Positions 1-8,574 of a stretch of DNA of 64,000 bases are shown piece after piece. Source of the DNA: Yoonia rosea (GTDB lineage: Bacteria > Pseudomonadota > Alphaproteobacteria > Rhodobacterales > Rhodobacteraceae). The stretch spans positions 124,001 to 188,000 of the forward strand of contig NZ_FTPR01000003.1 of NCBI RefSeq assembly GCF_900156505.1, given 5' to 3'. A program made the position numbers and the translations under genes. Within the stretch, counting starts at the first letter, position 1. Every line of letters starts with the position of its first letter. The notes under the pieces are model-generated. The model ran no database searches and was not told the origin of the DNA. It saw only the letters and a program-made list of their open reading frames with translations.

Positions 1-79
1 AAGCGCCTGCAATCTCGGAAATGCGGCCAGCACCAAAACGGATAGCGGTCGGGTAGGACCAGTTAGCAATCAGTGACAT
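1..79 (-). CDS. Iron-containing alcohol dehydrogenase, N-terminal fragment (cut by window edge)
   Basis: Only the first 26 codons are inside the window; the frame runs off the left edge. The visible N-terminus contains WSYPTAIRFGAGR, which matches the opening beta-strand and first glycine-rich turn of group III iron-dependent alcohol dehydrogenases. Family members oxidise primary alcohols to aldehydes with NAD(P)+ and a bound Fe2+; the metal ligands lie outside the window. It starts 3 nt after the aldehyde dehydrogenase stop on the same strand, so it is the last visible gene of the catabolic operon. An alcohol-to-aldehyde step feeding the neighbouring dehydrogenase is inference from position. 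Confidence 0.75.
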   Translation of the reverse strand, partial: MSLIANWSYPTAIRFGAGRISEIAGA

Positions 80-82
80 AAC

Positions 83-1450
83 TCAGGCTTTCTTCAGGTG
101 ATATGATTTTGGGCGGGTCAGATTGTGATAGCCTATTAGTGACAGACCTCCACCCCGTCCGGTGTTTTTACATCCCGTCCAGCAAAGGCCCGGGTCAAGA
201 TAGTCAGCACGGTTCATGAAAACTGTGCCAGTCTCGATTTGGTCGGCAATAGCCTCGGCGCGGATCGCATCCCCTGTCCAGACTGATGCCGTCAAACCAA
301 AGTCGCTGTCATTCATCAGCCTGATCGCCTCTGCGTCATCCTTCACAGACATGATGCCTACGATCGGACCAAAGCTTTCCTCGCGCATCACACGCATATC
401 ATGGGTCACATTTGTCAAAATCTGCGGGGTCAGGTAGGCGCCACCGTCATCTTCCGCAAAGGTTGGGATATGGGCTTTGGCTCCATCCGCGATCGCCTCG
501 GCTGTCTGCGCGCGCACCTCATCGGCGAAACGCTTGTGCGCCATAGGCCCCAGCGTTGTTTCGGGGTCGAGCGGATTACCCAGCTTATATCCGCTGACAA
601 TCGCCACGGCTTTTGCGACAAAGGCATCAAAGTGCTGTTCGGCGACATAAATCCGCTCAATCCCGCAGCAACACTGGCCAGCGTTGAACATTGCCCCGTC
701 AATCAGCGTTTCGGCGGCGGCGTCCAGATCCGCATCATCGCAGACATAGCCGGGGTCTTTGCCGCCCAGTTCCAGCCCGATACCGGTAAATGTCCCTGCT
801 GCGGCCCGTTCAATGGCTTGACCACCCCCGACAGAGCCTGTGAAGTTTACAAAGCCAAAGAACTTGGCGGCGATCAGGTCAGAGGTCGTCTGGTGGTCCA
901 GAAACACATTCTGGAACACGTCTTCCGGCACGCCCGCCGCATGAAACGCCTGCGCCAGCCGCTCGCCCACCAAAGGTGTTTGGCTGGCATGTTTTAGCAT
1001 TACAGCGTTGCCTGCGATCAGGGCCGGTGCAACCGTGTTGATTGCAGTCATATAGGGGTAATTCCAAGGGGCCACGACCAGCACAATGCCATGTGGGACG
1101 CGTTTGATCACGCGGCGGAAAGCATCGCTATCCTCGATCACAATATCGGCCAAAGCGTCCTGCGCGATTTCGGCCATGTAGCTTGCGCGCTCGTTGAAGC
1201 CCCCAAATTCGCCACCGTAGCGGATAGGGCGCCCCATCTGATGCGCCAGTTCAGGCACAATTTCATCGTTCATCGCACCGATATGCGCAACACCTGCCTG
1301 CACCAGCGCAATCCGCTCGTGCAGAGGGCGCGCGGCCCATGCGGTTTGGGCGGCATTCGCAAGCGCTACGGCAGCCTCTGCTGCCTCGGCAGAAAGCACG
1401 GGGCGTTCTGCATAAATAGACCCATCAATAGGGGACACACACCGAATCAT
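83..1450 (-). CDS. Aldehyde dehydrogenase family protein
   Basis: 455 aa NAD(P)+-dependent aldehyde dehydrogenase. Visible landmarks: the PWNYPY motif with the oxyanion Asn near residue 129, the nucleotide-binding stretch FTGSVGGG near 203-210, the general-base Glu in LELGG near 227, the catalytic Cys in GQCC near 261, and EESFGPIVG toward the C-terminus. The start lies 2 nt after the glutamine-synthetase-like gene, with AAAGGG upstream as ribosome site. The length is slightly short of the usual 475-500 aa. It probably oxidises an aldehyde made by the downstream iron alcohol dehydrogenase; the substrate cannot be read from sequence. Confidence 0.92.
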   Translation of the reverse strand: MIRCVSPIDGSIYAERPVLSAEAAEAAVALANAAQTAWAARPLHERIALVQAGVAHIGAMNDEIVPELAHQMGRPIRYGGEFGGFNERASYMAEIAQDALADIVIEDSDAFRRVIKRVPHGIVLVVAPWNYPYMTAINTVAPALIAGNAVMLKHASQTPLVGERLAQAFHAAGVPEDVFQNVFLDHQTTSDLIAAKFFGFVNFTGSVGGGQAIERAAAGTFTGIGLELGGKDPGYVCDDADLDAAAETLIDGAMFNAGQCCCGIERIYVAEQHFDAFVAKAVAIVSGYKLGNPLDPETTLGPMAHKRFADEVRAQTAEAIADGAKAHIPTFAEDDGGAYLTPQILTNVTHDMRVMREESFGPIVGIMSVKDDAEAIRLMNDSDFGLTASVWTGDAIRAEAIADQIETGTVFMNRADYLDPGLCWTGCKNTGRGGGLSLIGYHNLTRPKSYHLKKA

Positions 1451-1452
1451 TT

Positions 1453-2817
1453 TTAAGCCCTTTCAAAACCACGCACGATTTCCCAATCGGTCACGACGCG
1501 GTCAAATTCTTCTTGTTCCCATTCGGCATTACGGGTGTAGTGATCGATAACATCGTCGCCCATCGCCGCACGGAGCATGGCCGAGTTGCGCAACGTTTCG
1601 GTTGCAGCGCGCAGTGTTTGTGGGATGTCTTGCGCTTTGGCGTCTTCATAGACATCACCCCGGGTTGGTGGGGCCAGTTCCATCTTGTCCTCGATACCTT
1701 TCATGCCCGCAGCCAGCATTGCAGCCTGCGCCAGATAAGGATTTAGGTCAGACCCGCCAATCCTGCATTCAGCACGGATCCCTTTGGTACCGTCACCACA
1801 CAAACGGAAACCAGCGGTGCGGTTGTCTACTGACCAGACCGTTTTGGTGGGGGCAAATGTGCCTTTGGCAAAGCGCTTGTAGCTGTTGATGTACGGGGCC
1901 AAAAAGAAGGTATAATCTGGCGCATAGGCGATCAAGCCGGCCATATAGTGCTTCATCAGATCAGACATGCCCAGCTCAGCACTTGGGTCATGGAACGCAG
2001 GCGCACCATCTTTCCAAAGCGATTGATGCACATGGGATGAACTGCCCACTTTCTTGTGGTCCCACTTGGGCAGGAATGTCGCGGCATGGCCGTGCTGCCA
2101 CGCTATTTCCTTGATCGCATTCTTCGCAATCGTGTGGTGATCGGCACAATCAAGGGCGTCTGCATAGCGGATATTCAGCTCTTCCTGGCCAGTTTCGGCC
2201 TCCCCTTTTGAATTTTCAATCGGCAGGCCAGCGGCAAACAAATGATTGCGGATCGGGCGCATAACGCCTTCTTCCTTGGTGGTTTGCAGGATGTTGTAGT
2301 CTTCGTTGTAGCCGCTGATCGGGGTTAAATCACGATAGCCGTTCTTGCGGATATCATCAAAGGACCCTTCGAACAAAAAGAACTCTAACTCGGTGGCCAT
2401 CATAGCATCAAAGCCAAGTTCTTTCAGTCGCGTGATTTGCGTTTTCAGCATCTGACGCGGGGCGTGGGGCACCGGTTCATGCGTGTGATGATCAAGGATG
2501 TCGCACAGGACCATCGCTGTCCCTTCAAGCCACGGCAAGACGCGGATTGTGGTCAGATCAGGCGCCATGACGTAGTCGCCATAGCCCTTTTCCCAACTAG
2601 TTGCTGCATAGCCGTCAGGTGTGGCCATCTCCAGATCGGTGGCCAGCAGGTAATTGCAGCAATGTGTTTCTTTGAACGAGGTCTCGACAAAATTCACGCC
2701 GTGAAAGCGTTTCCCCATCAAGCGGCCCTGCATATCAGGAAAGCAGACCAGAACGGTGTCGATCGTGCCATCTTTGACGGCCGCTTCGAGTGCCTCAAAC
2801 GTGAGATTGCCTGCCAT
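1453..2817 (-). CDS. Glutamine synthetase family protein (gamma-glutamyl-amine ligase type)
   Basis: About 454 aa from the chosen start. It has the glutamine synthetase fold: beta-grasp N-terminus, then catalytic domain with TELEFF, GQEELN, the ATP/His motif SSSHVHQS (usual GS: G-[ST]-GMH-hH), and the C-terminal RxE-type stretch ECRIGGSDLNPY. Divergence in the last two motifs, and placement beside two dehydrogenases and an amide hydrolase, fit gamma-glutamylation of an amine (PuuA, IpuC or GlnA4-like) rather than ammonium assimilation. A frame-open ATG at 2847 exists, but the ATG at 2817 has AAGGAC at good spacing and the earlier one falls in a hairpin. Substrate is unknown. Confidence 0.85.
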   Translation of the reverse strand: MAGNLTFEALEAAVKDGTIDTVLVCFPDMQGRLMGKRFHGVNFVETSFKETHCCNYLLATDLEMATPDGYAATSWEKGYGDYVMAPDLTTIRVLPWLEGTAMVLCDILDHHTHEPVPHAPRQMLKTQITRLKELGFDAMMATELEFFLFEGSFDDIRKNGYRDLTPISGYNEDYNILQTTKEEGVMRPIRNHLFAAGLPIENSKGEAETGQEELNIRYADALDCADHHTIAKNAIKEIAWQHGHAATFLPKWDHKKVGSSSHVHQSLWKDGAPAFHDPSAELGMSDLMKHYMAGLIAYAPDYTFFLAPYINSYKRFAKGTFAPTKTVWSVDNRTAGFRLCGDGTKGIRAECRIGGSDLNPYLAQAAMLAAGMKGIEDKMELAPPTRGDVYEDAKAQDIPQTLRAATETLRNSAMLRAAMGDDVIDHYTRNAEWEQEEFDRVVTDWEIVRGFERA

Positions 2818-2845
2818 GAGTTGTGTCCTTACGTGCGTTGGGATC

Positions 2846-2866
2846 ATCCCGCAGACATTGCGGGAT
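2846..2866 (-). other. Intercistronic hairpin between dctP-like and GS-like genes
   Basis: A perfect 8-bp inverted repeat (2846-2853 and 2859-2866) with a 5-nt loop lies between the TRAP binding-protein gene and the GS-like gene. There is no T-run after it, so it is not a clear terminator. Such hairpins after binding-protein genes often protect the upstream mRNA from 3' decay; that role here is inference. Its overlap with the upstream ATG of the GS-like gene supports the downstream start. Confidence 0.55.
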
Positions 2867-2889
2867 GGTCGATTGTTTTCTGTGGTGTG

Positions 2890-3927
2890 TTACTCGAAAT
2901 TGTAAGGGGCACCGGCCTGATTGATGACGGCGTTGTACTCTTTGAAGATGTTGACGACCTTCTGGTGCACTTCGCCCTCTTGCGCCACTTCTTCCCAGAA
3001 AACCTTGGCGGCGTTTTCAACTTCGGCCCACTCGTTCGCAGGAACCGAGCGCAATTGAAGCTTGTCGCCATTGGCGCGCAGGGCTGCTTCGCCACCCCAA
3101 TACCACTGGTTGCGGTAGGTGTGTCCAGCCTCAGTTGCGGCCATCACGATGGCTTTAAGGTGCTCTGGCAGATCAGCCCAGCGCTCTTCGTTCACGAACC
3201 ATGACCCGATCCATGCACCCGAGATATTATTGGTCAGAAAATAATCGGTCACATCGGCCCAACCAACAGTGTAGTCTTCTGTAATGCCGGACCATGCCAT
3301 GCCGTCCAACTCGCCTGTTTGCACGGCAACTTCGGCGTCCTCGTAAGGGATGTTCACCGGAACAACGCCGAATTGCGTCAGGAACCGGCCCGCTGTCGGG
3401 AAGGTGTAAAGGCGCAAACCATCAAGATCAGCCACGCTTGTGATCTCTTTGGTGGTGTTGAAGTTACACGGATCTTGCCCCGCCGCCGACAACCATTTGA
3501 CGCCGACTTTGGCGTATTCTTCTTCCCAGATTTCCTTCAGTCCGTATTGGTTGAACAGCACAGGAACATCAAGGATGTGCTTAGTCGCAAAAGGGAAATA
3601 CCCGCCAAATTGCTGCAATGGAGTGGGTGAGGCCATCGAATCATCGTCAGAATGCACCCCGTCGATGGTGCCGCGCTGCAACGCCTGAAACAGTTCGCCA
3701 GTCGGGACGATCTGGTCGGCATAGAACAGTTCAATCTCCAACTCTCCGTTGGCAGCCGTGTTGATATAGTCGATGACTGGCTTCGTCACATGTTCGCCAA
3801 GTGCCGATCCCGCATAGGTTTGAAAGCGCCATTTGATCGCTTCCTGCGCACGGGCAATTGAAGGTGCTGCCAATGTTGCGGCGCCAACAAGGCCCGCTTT
3901 CCGAATAAAATTACGTCTTGTGGTCAT
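2890..3927 (-). CDS. TRAP transporter substrate-binding protein, DctP family
   Basis: 345 aa periplasmic solute-binding protein of a tripartite ATP-independent transporter. The N-terminus carries a twin-arginine-like signal (TTRRNF followed by a hydrophobic stretch and cleavage near ARAQ, about residue 28). The DctP signature DGLRLYTFPTAGR near 180 includes the Arg that usually binds a ligand carboxylate. The gene follows dctM in the same operon. Carboxylate recognition is family knowledge; the ligand is not determinable, but the neighbours suggest an amine-bearing or amino-acid-like compound. Confidence 0.9.
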   Translation of the reverse strand: MTTRRNFIRKAGLVGAATLAAPSIARAQEAIKWRFQTYAGSALGEHVTKPVIDYINTAANGELEIELFYADQIVPTGELFQALQRGTIDGVHSDDDSMASPTPLQQFGGYFPFATKHILDVPVLFNQYGLKEIWEEEYAKVGVKWLSAAGQDPCNFNTTKEITSVADLDGLRLYTFPTAGRFLTQFGVVPVNIPYEDAEVAVQTGELDGMAWSGITEDYTVGWADVTDYFLTNNISGAWIGSWFVNEERWADLPEHLKAIVMAATEAGHTYRNQWYWGGEAALRANGDKLQLRSVPANEWAEVENAAKVFWEEVAQEGEVHQKVVNIFKEYNAVINQAGAPYNFE

Positions 3928-3974
3928 GATACTCTCCTAGTTTGATTTTTGCTCCGTTGGCGGAGTTCTTGGAT

Positions 3975-5300
3975 TTAATTTCCATAAACGTAGTTGGGCA
4001 GCCAAAGTGCCAATTGCGGGAAAACCATTACAAGGATCAGCGCCCCGACCATTACCAGAACGAACGGCCCGATGGATCTGTAGATATCCTGAATACTGAT
4101 TTCTGGTGGGGCCATGGCACGCATCAGGAACAGGTTATACCCGAACGGCGGCGTCATATAAGCAATCTGGCAAGTGATCGTGTAAAGGATTCCGTACCAA
4201 ATCAGATCGAACCCAAGCGCGCCGACCAAAGGCACATAAAGCGGCGCAACGATTACCAGCATCGCCGTATCATCCAGAAAAGTCCCCATAATGATAAACG
4301 AAAGCTGCATCAAAATCAGAATGACCCACGGGTTTAGGCCAAGACGTTCCGTGAACAGGCTTTCAATAGCTTTCACGGCGCCTAATCCGTCAAACACGGC
4401 GCCAAATGCAAGGGCCGCAAGAATGATCCACATGAACATACAGGTAATGCCCAGCGTATTGCGGACCGAATTCTCAAACACTTCCCGCGTCATGCGCCCC
4501 TTGAAGACAGCGGCAAGAAACGCTGAAATTGCGCCAATCGCAGAGCTTTCAACCAGCGATGTCCAGCCGTTCACAAAAGGCACCATCATCACTGCAAAAA
4601 TGACCAGCGGCAGCAAACCCGCACGCAGCAAACGCAGCTTTTCCACCATCGGAATGTCGCGTTCAGCTGCATCCAGCGCGGGGCCCAGTGCAGGGTTTTT
4701 CCAGCAGCGGAGCACGATATAAAGAATGAACATCGCGGCCATCATCAGCCCGGGAATAACGCCTGCCAGCCAGAGCTGCCCTACCGGTTGCCTTGCGATC
4801 ATCGCATAAAGCACTAATACGACGGACGGGGGGACCAGGATTCCAAGCGATGACCCCGCCTGAATGACCCCAGTAACCATCCGTTTATCATAGCCCCGTT
4901 TCAGCAATTCTGGCAGTGCAATCGTGGCGCCAATCGCCATGCCTGCCACGCTGAGACCGTTCATCGCTGAAATCAGCACCATTAGGCCAATCGTCCCGAT
5001 AGCAAGCCCGCCGCGCAAACCGCCCATCCAGACGTGGAACATCTTGTAAAGGTCATCGGCAATCTTGGATTCGCTCAGCACGTAACCCATGAAGATGAAC
5101 ATTGGCAGCGTCAAAAGAGGATACCATTTCATCAGCTTCATAGCGGCAGCAAAGCCTAGGTCATACCCGCCTCTGTCACCCCAAAGCAGCAGGGCTGCGA
5201 CAACAGCCACAAACCCGATCGCCCCGAAGACGCGCTGGCCAGTCAGTAGCATCAGCATCATGGTCGAAAACATCAAAGTCGCGATCATCTCATAGGGCAT
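3975..5300 (-). CDS. TRAP transporter large permease, DctM family
   Basis: 441 aa integral membrane protein with roughly 12 hydrophobic segments, the usual size for DctM. It shows the family landmarks LPMFIFMG near 64 and GILVPPS near 165. It couples Na+ (or H+) entry to solute uptake together with the small DctQ subunit and the binding protein. Its start overlaps the stop of the dctQ gene by one base, so translation is coupled. All three TRAP parts are present and intact. Confidence 0.92.
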   Translation of the reverse strand: MPYEMIATLMFSTMMLMLLTGQRVFGAIGFVAVVAALLLWGDRGGYDLGFAAAMKLMKWYPLLTLPMFIFMGYVLSESKIADDLYKMFHVWMGGLRGGLAIGTIGLMVLISAMNGLSVAGMAIGATIALPELLKRGYDKRMVTGVIQAGSSLGILVPPSVVLVLYAMIARQPVGQLWLAGVIPGLMMAAMFILYIVLRCWKNPALGPALDAAERDIPMVEKLRLLRAGLLPLVIFAVMMVPFVNGWTSLVESSAIGAISAFLAAVFKGRMTREVFENSVRNTLGITCMFMWIILAALAFGAVFDGLGAVKAIESLFTERLGLNPWVILILMQLSFIIMGTFLDDTAMLVIVAPLYVPLVGALGFDLIWYGILYTITCQIAYMTPPFGYNLFLMRAMAPPEISIQDIYRSIGPFVLVMVGALILVMVFPQLALWLPNYVYGN

Positions 5301-5857
5301 CAGATTTCGGCCCCTTTAAGACGCAGGACATCTTTGAAAAGCTCTGAAATGCATTGCAGCAGCATCAGGAAAAACCCGACGATCATCACGACTTTGATCG
5401 GCCAGAGATAAGGGCGCCACGATGACGAAGAACGTTCCATCGTGCCAACCTCTTCGACACCAATGACGACGCCGGCTAGAAACGAAAATGGCGCATCTTT
5501 CCAATATCCCAAGGAATAGGCAGTCGAACTGACAGCGCCATAAAGCAGCACGCATAGATAAAAGATCAAGAAAAGCACCGTAATTGCGTCAAACCACGCC
5601 TTCCGGCGCACAGACCAGCTGCCGTAGAGTAGATCCATGCGAACGTTCGAACCCATTTGGAGGGAATACGGCCCACCCAGAATATAATATCCCACCATCA
5701 CGAACTGCGCCATTTCCAGCGTCCAAAGGGTTGGCAGGAAGAACGTTTTGCTGATTGACGACCAAAGCAGGATCGCCATTAGCACAAAGATCCCGTACAT
5801 CGCCACCCGCCCTAGCCGGTAGTTCACAGCATCAACGACGCGAATATATCCGCACAT
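5300..5857 (-). CDS. TRAP transporter small permease, DctQ family
   Basis: About 185 aa with four hydrophobic segments, the standard DctQ layout. The ATG at 5857 forms a TGATG overlap with the stop of the amidohydrolase gene; an ATG four codons upstream (5869) is also possible. Its stop overlaps the dctM start. It is the small membrane partner of the TRAP uptake system. The insert between segments three and four (about residues 128-148) is a little longer than I would expect. Confidence 0.85.
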   Translation of the reverse strand: MCGYIRVVDAVNYRLGRVAMYGIFVLMAILLWSSISKTFFLPTLWTLEMAQFVMVGYYILGGPYSLQMGSNVRMDLLYGSWSVRRKAWFDAITVLFLIFYLCVLLYGAVSSTAYSLGYWKDAPFSFLAGVVIGVEEVGTMERSSSSWRPYLWPIKVVMIVGFFLMLLQCISELFKDVLRLKGAEI

Positions 5858-6621
5858 CACGCCAAGCATGCATCAACGCCCAAGGTTTCTAATGCCTGCC
5901 TGACCCACGCTGTCAGGGACTTGGCAATCGCGGTTTGTCCGGCTTCATCTGCAATCAGATCGTTGCGCACCTCGATCATCACATTCAGATAACCATGCTT
6001 GATCGCATGCTCTTTCAATGTGTGTGTTACTCCGTCTTGCGGGCCGTATGGGGCATTGCGGCGCACCACATAGCTTTGATCGGCGGCCCGCAGCATCGCA
6101 TCGGCCAGCACGCTATCACGATCATGCAATATGCCGATTTCGACGTCGCGCCTTTTGCCGTTATAGACCGGCACAAAACTATGTATCGTTACCAATACCG
6201 GATCTGTGCGGCGTGCAATCTCTACCGCAAGCGCCTGACGAAAGGGCGTGTAGTAACGCGAAATGCGCGCCTGCTTTTCTTCATCAGTCAGGCCGACGTT
6301 GCCAGGAATTTCAAAGACCTCGCTGCGCACAGGTATCGCGTCAGGCGCCTCTGGCGGGCGATTACAATCATAGACAAGGCGGGACACATTTGACGCGACA
6401 AGACATGCATCAAGGTCGCGCGACATAAGTTCGGCTACGGCCATCGCGCCGAGGTCCCATGCCGCATGGCTATGTCTTGCAGCAGAGCTGGCACCCAAAC
6501 CGTCCAGCGTTTCTGGAATATAGAAACTGGCATGCTCACACACCAAAACAATGCGCGACCGAGCCGCGCTGCGCGACACTTCAACAACCGTTTCTTGCGT
6601 TTGATTTAAAGCCATAGCCAC
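5857..6621 (-). CDS. N-formylglutamate amidohydrolase family protein
   Basis: 254 aa. Motifs of the N-formylglutamate deformylase family are clear: CEHAS near 28, HAAWDLGA near 52, RLVYDCNRPPEAPDAIP near 82-98 and TIHSF near 146, which supply the zinc ligands and carboxylate-binding residues. The classical enzyme hydrolyses N-formyl-L-glutamate in histidine degradation, but no other hut genes are seen here. As first gene of an operon with a glutamyl ligase, it may instead cleave a glutamyl-amide product; that is inference. Confidence 0.88.
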   Translation of the reverse strand: MAMALNQTQETVVEVSRSAARSRIVLVCEHASFYIPETLDGLGASSAARHSHAAWDLGAMAVAELMSRDLDACLVASNVSRLVYDCNRPPEAPDAIPVRSEVFEIPGNVGLTDEEKQARISRYYTPFRQALAVEIARRTDPVLVTIHSFVPVYNGKRRDVEIGILHDRDSVLADAMLRAADQSYVVRRNAPYGPQDGVTHTLKEHAIKHGYLNVMIEVRNDLIADEAGQTAIAKSLTAWVRQALETLGVDACLA

Positions 6622-6730
6622 CCCTGGCCGATAATCTGCTTGCTATATGGCGACCGTGTCAACACAATTGTGGAATATTTATCACACGCTGATATGGGCT
6701 GTTAATTTTATAAGCAGAACGGAGGCACCG
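6622..6730. promoter_or_regulatory. Divergent promoter/operator region of the catabolic operon and RpiR gene
   Basis: This 109-bp spacer separates the minus-strand operon from the plus-strand regulator. For the regulator, TTGTGG (6668-6673), a 16-nt spacer and TGATAT (6690-6695) make a fair sigma-70-type match. A tgtg/caca dyad around 6669-6686 overlaps it and could be an operator. GGAGG at 6720-6724 precedes the ATG at 6731 and decides that start. The operator reading is tentative. Confidence 0.4.
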
Positions 6731-7603
6731 ATGGCGGAATCTGCTCAAACAATATCAGATCAAATCCACGACATGCTCGATGACCTGACGCGGGCCGAAC
6801 GGCAGCTGGCACTGTCTGTTCTGGAAAACTACCCCGCATCAGGCCTTGGTCCGCTGACTGCGCTTGCTAAGGATGCTGACGTGTCAGTGCCCACAGTTGC
6901 GCGCATGGTTCAAAAACTGGGCTACAAAGGCTACCCTGAATTCCAGATGGCCCTCCGCGAGGAACTGAAAGCCAAGGTCAAAACGCCCATCGCCAAGCAT
7001 GACACATGGGCAGAAGCTGCGCCCTCGGGCCATATCCTCAACCGGTTTACAGAAGCCGTCATCGAAAACATCCGCCTCACGCTCAGCCAGATCGACCCAG
7101 TAGCCTTTGATCATGCCTGTGACCTGATTGCGGATGTGAACCGGCACCTGTTTATTGTTGGTGGGCGGATTACGCACACGCTGGCAGAGTATCTGTTCTT
7201 GCACATGCAGGTCGTCCGATCAGACGTGACACACGTGCAATCAACGGCGAACACATGGCCGCACTACCTGCTTGATGCAAAAGAAGGTGATGTTTTCGTC
7301 ATCTTCGATATGCGGCGGTATGAAAACAACACACTGAAACTGGCGGAACTTGCCCACGGACGCGGCGCCAAGATCATCCTGATAACAGATCAATGGCGAT
7401 CTCCGGTGCATCAAATGGCGACAGTTTGCCTGAGCAACCGGATCGTCGTGCCCTCGGCTTGGGACAGTGCGACGACGACAATGCTGTTATTGGAAACGAT
7501 GGTCTCGTCTGTGCAAACATTGAACTGGTCTCAAACCAAAGGCCGTATTGAACGGCTGGAGGATATGTTTGACGAAACCAAGCTGTTTCGAAAATTCACA
7601 TAA
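6731..7603 (+). CDS. MurR/RpiR family transcriptional regulator
   Basis: 290 aa. The N-terminal part (about 1-80) is an RpiR-type helix-turn-helix with LTRAERQLALSVLENYP and SVPTVARMVQKLGYKGYPEFQ; the C-terminal part (about 115-260) is a SIS phosphosugar-binding-type domain with LFIVGGRITHTLA and KIILITDQ. The frame is open 84 nt upstream, but the ATG at 6731 has a clear GGAGG. It is divergent from the TRAP/GS operon, so it is the likely local regulator. The effector may be an intermediate of the pathway rather than a sugar phosphate. Confidence 0.9.
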   Translation: MAESAQTISDQIHDMLDDLTRAERQLALSVLENYPASGLGPLTALAKDADVSVPTVARMVQKLGYKGYPEFQMALREELKAKVKTPIAKHDTWAEAAPSGHILNRFTEAVIENIRLTLSQIDPVAFDHACDLIADVNRHLFIVGGRITHTLAEYLFLHMQVVRSDVTHVQSTANTWPHYLLDAKEGDVFVIFDMRRYENNTLKLAELAHGRGAKIILITDQWRSPVHQMATVCLSNRIVVPSAWDSATTTMLLLETMVSSVQTLNWSQTKGRIERLEDMFDETKLFRKFT

Positions 7604-7756
7604 GAGTTGCGCTCTTGCGCAAACGGCGCCCTCCGTAGACAAGTACCCTTCTAGGACTTCGCTAGGGTCGCTCCGCGCGTTTGGCTGGTCAAGGGTGCGC
7701 AGCCTTTCCTCTAGCGTGTGAGTAAGCTCGCTGTTGGCCGAATTGTCAAAGGGCAG
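7604..7756 (-). pseudogene. Unidentified coding remnant left of the IS6-like element
   Basis: On the minus strand one frame stays open from the left IS end into the 3' part of the RpiR gene. It reads as plausible protein (for example LEERLRTLDQPN and DPSEVLEGYL) but has no start codon of its own. It may be the tail of a gene cut by the insertion element. I do not recognise the family. It could also be chance open frame in GC-rich DNA. Confidence 0.25.
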
Positions 7757-8574
7757 GGTGGTGTCAGACCAATTCGAACCAGTCTCAGGATGTGTCTATA
7801 TTCCGGAACCTATGTCGAACAAAGCTGGCGCCACTCGGCGAGAGCAGCGGCTCGGTTAGCCTTGAAATTGTCTCTGCTATAGAGCGCACGCTCCTGGTTG
7901 AAATGGTTGCAGACGGAGGAATGAATGGCGGCGAATTTCTGTAAACATCGCATACTGCGGAACCGTTGCATGGCGCGTTCTCGTCGTCGGAATGGCAGGT
8001 GCTAGTTCTCGGCCCGATTGTTCAGCCAACGGCCCGTTTCCTGCATGTCGGCATTGCCGATATCTTTCATCGCAGCGCTATAAGATCGAAGCTTGTCTGT
8101 CACCAAGATATGAGGACGTCCGTGGCGCTTCATTGATTTCTTGAGGAATTTCAATGCTGCCTTGCGATCCCGTCGCTTTGTGACGAAGCTTTCCAGCACT
8201 TCGCCCTCGCGATCAACCGCGCGCCACAGGTAGTGCCGCTCGCCGCCGATCTTTACAAAAACCTCGTTCAGATGCCATTGCCAGTTCGCATACGACCGCA
8301 TCTGCTGCACGCGTTTTTTGCGGATTTCAGCGGCGAACACCCCGCCAAATCTATTCCACCAGAAGCGGACAGTTTCGTGACTGATTTCGATCCCACGCTC
8401 ATGAAGGAGATCTTCGACATTCCGAAGCGAAAGAGGAAAATGGACGTAAAGCATCACGGCCAGGCGGATGATTTCAGGTGACGTTTTAAAGTAGCGAAAT
8501 GGAGAGCGTTTTGTCATCCAAAGAGGCTAGGGCGGTGTTCTGCCCGCCTCAAGCGGGTTTTGTCTGACAGTGCC
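7757..8574 (-). mobile_element. Decayed IS6-family insertion sequence
   Basis: About 818 bp, the usual IS6 size. Ends are assigned from an imperfect terminal inverted repeat: ggtggtgtcagacc at 7757-7770 matches about 10 of 14 positions with the reverse complement of the right end (ending at 8574). No 8-bp target duplication is visible at these ends, so either the ends have drifted or flanking DNA has rearranged. It sits downstream of the 3' end of a tRNA-Arg gene. Confidence 0.7.
7810..8517 (-). pseudogene. IS6-family transposase with in-frame amber stop
   Basis: The frame starts at 8517 and runs 171 codons to TAG at 8002-8004, then continues in frame for about 63 more codons to TAG at 7810-7812. 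Past the stop it still reads as normal IS6 tail (HLPFRRRERAMQRF, HFNQERALYSR, AALAEWRQL). A serine codon is expected at the amber position, so a single base change explains it. In addition, residue 84 in WHLNEVF is Asn where the family normally has the first catalytic Asp. The transposase is therefore probably inactive. Confidence 0.85.

Noticed and set aside
5857..6621. Part of a histidine utilisation (hut) cluster
   Set aside because: No hutH, hutU, hutI or hutF near it; the operon holds transport and amine-oxidation type genes instead.
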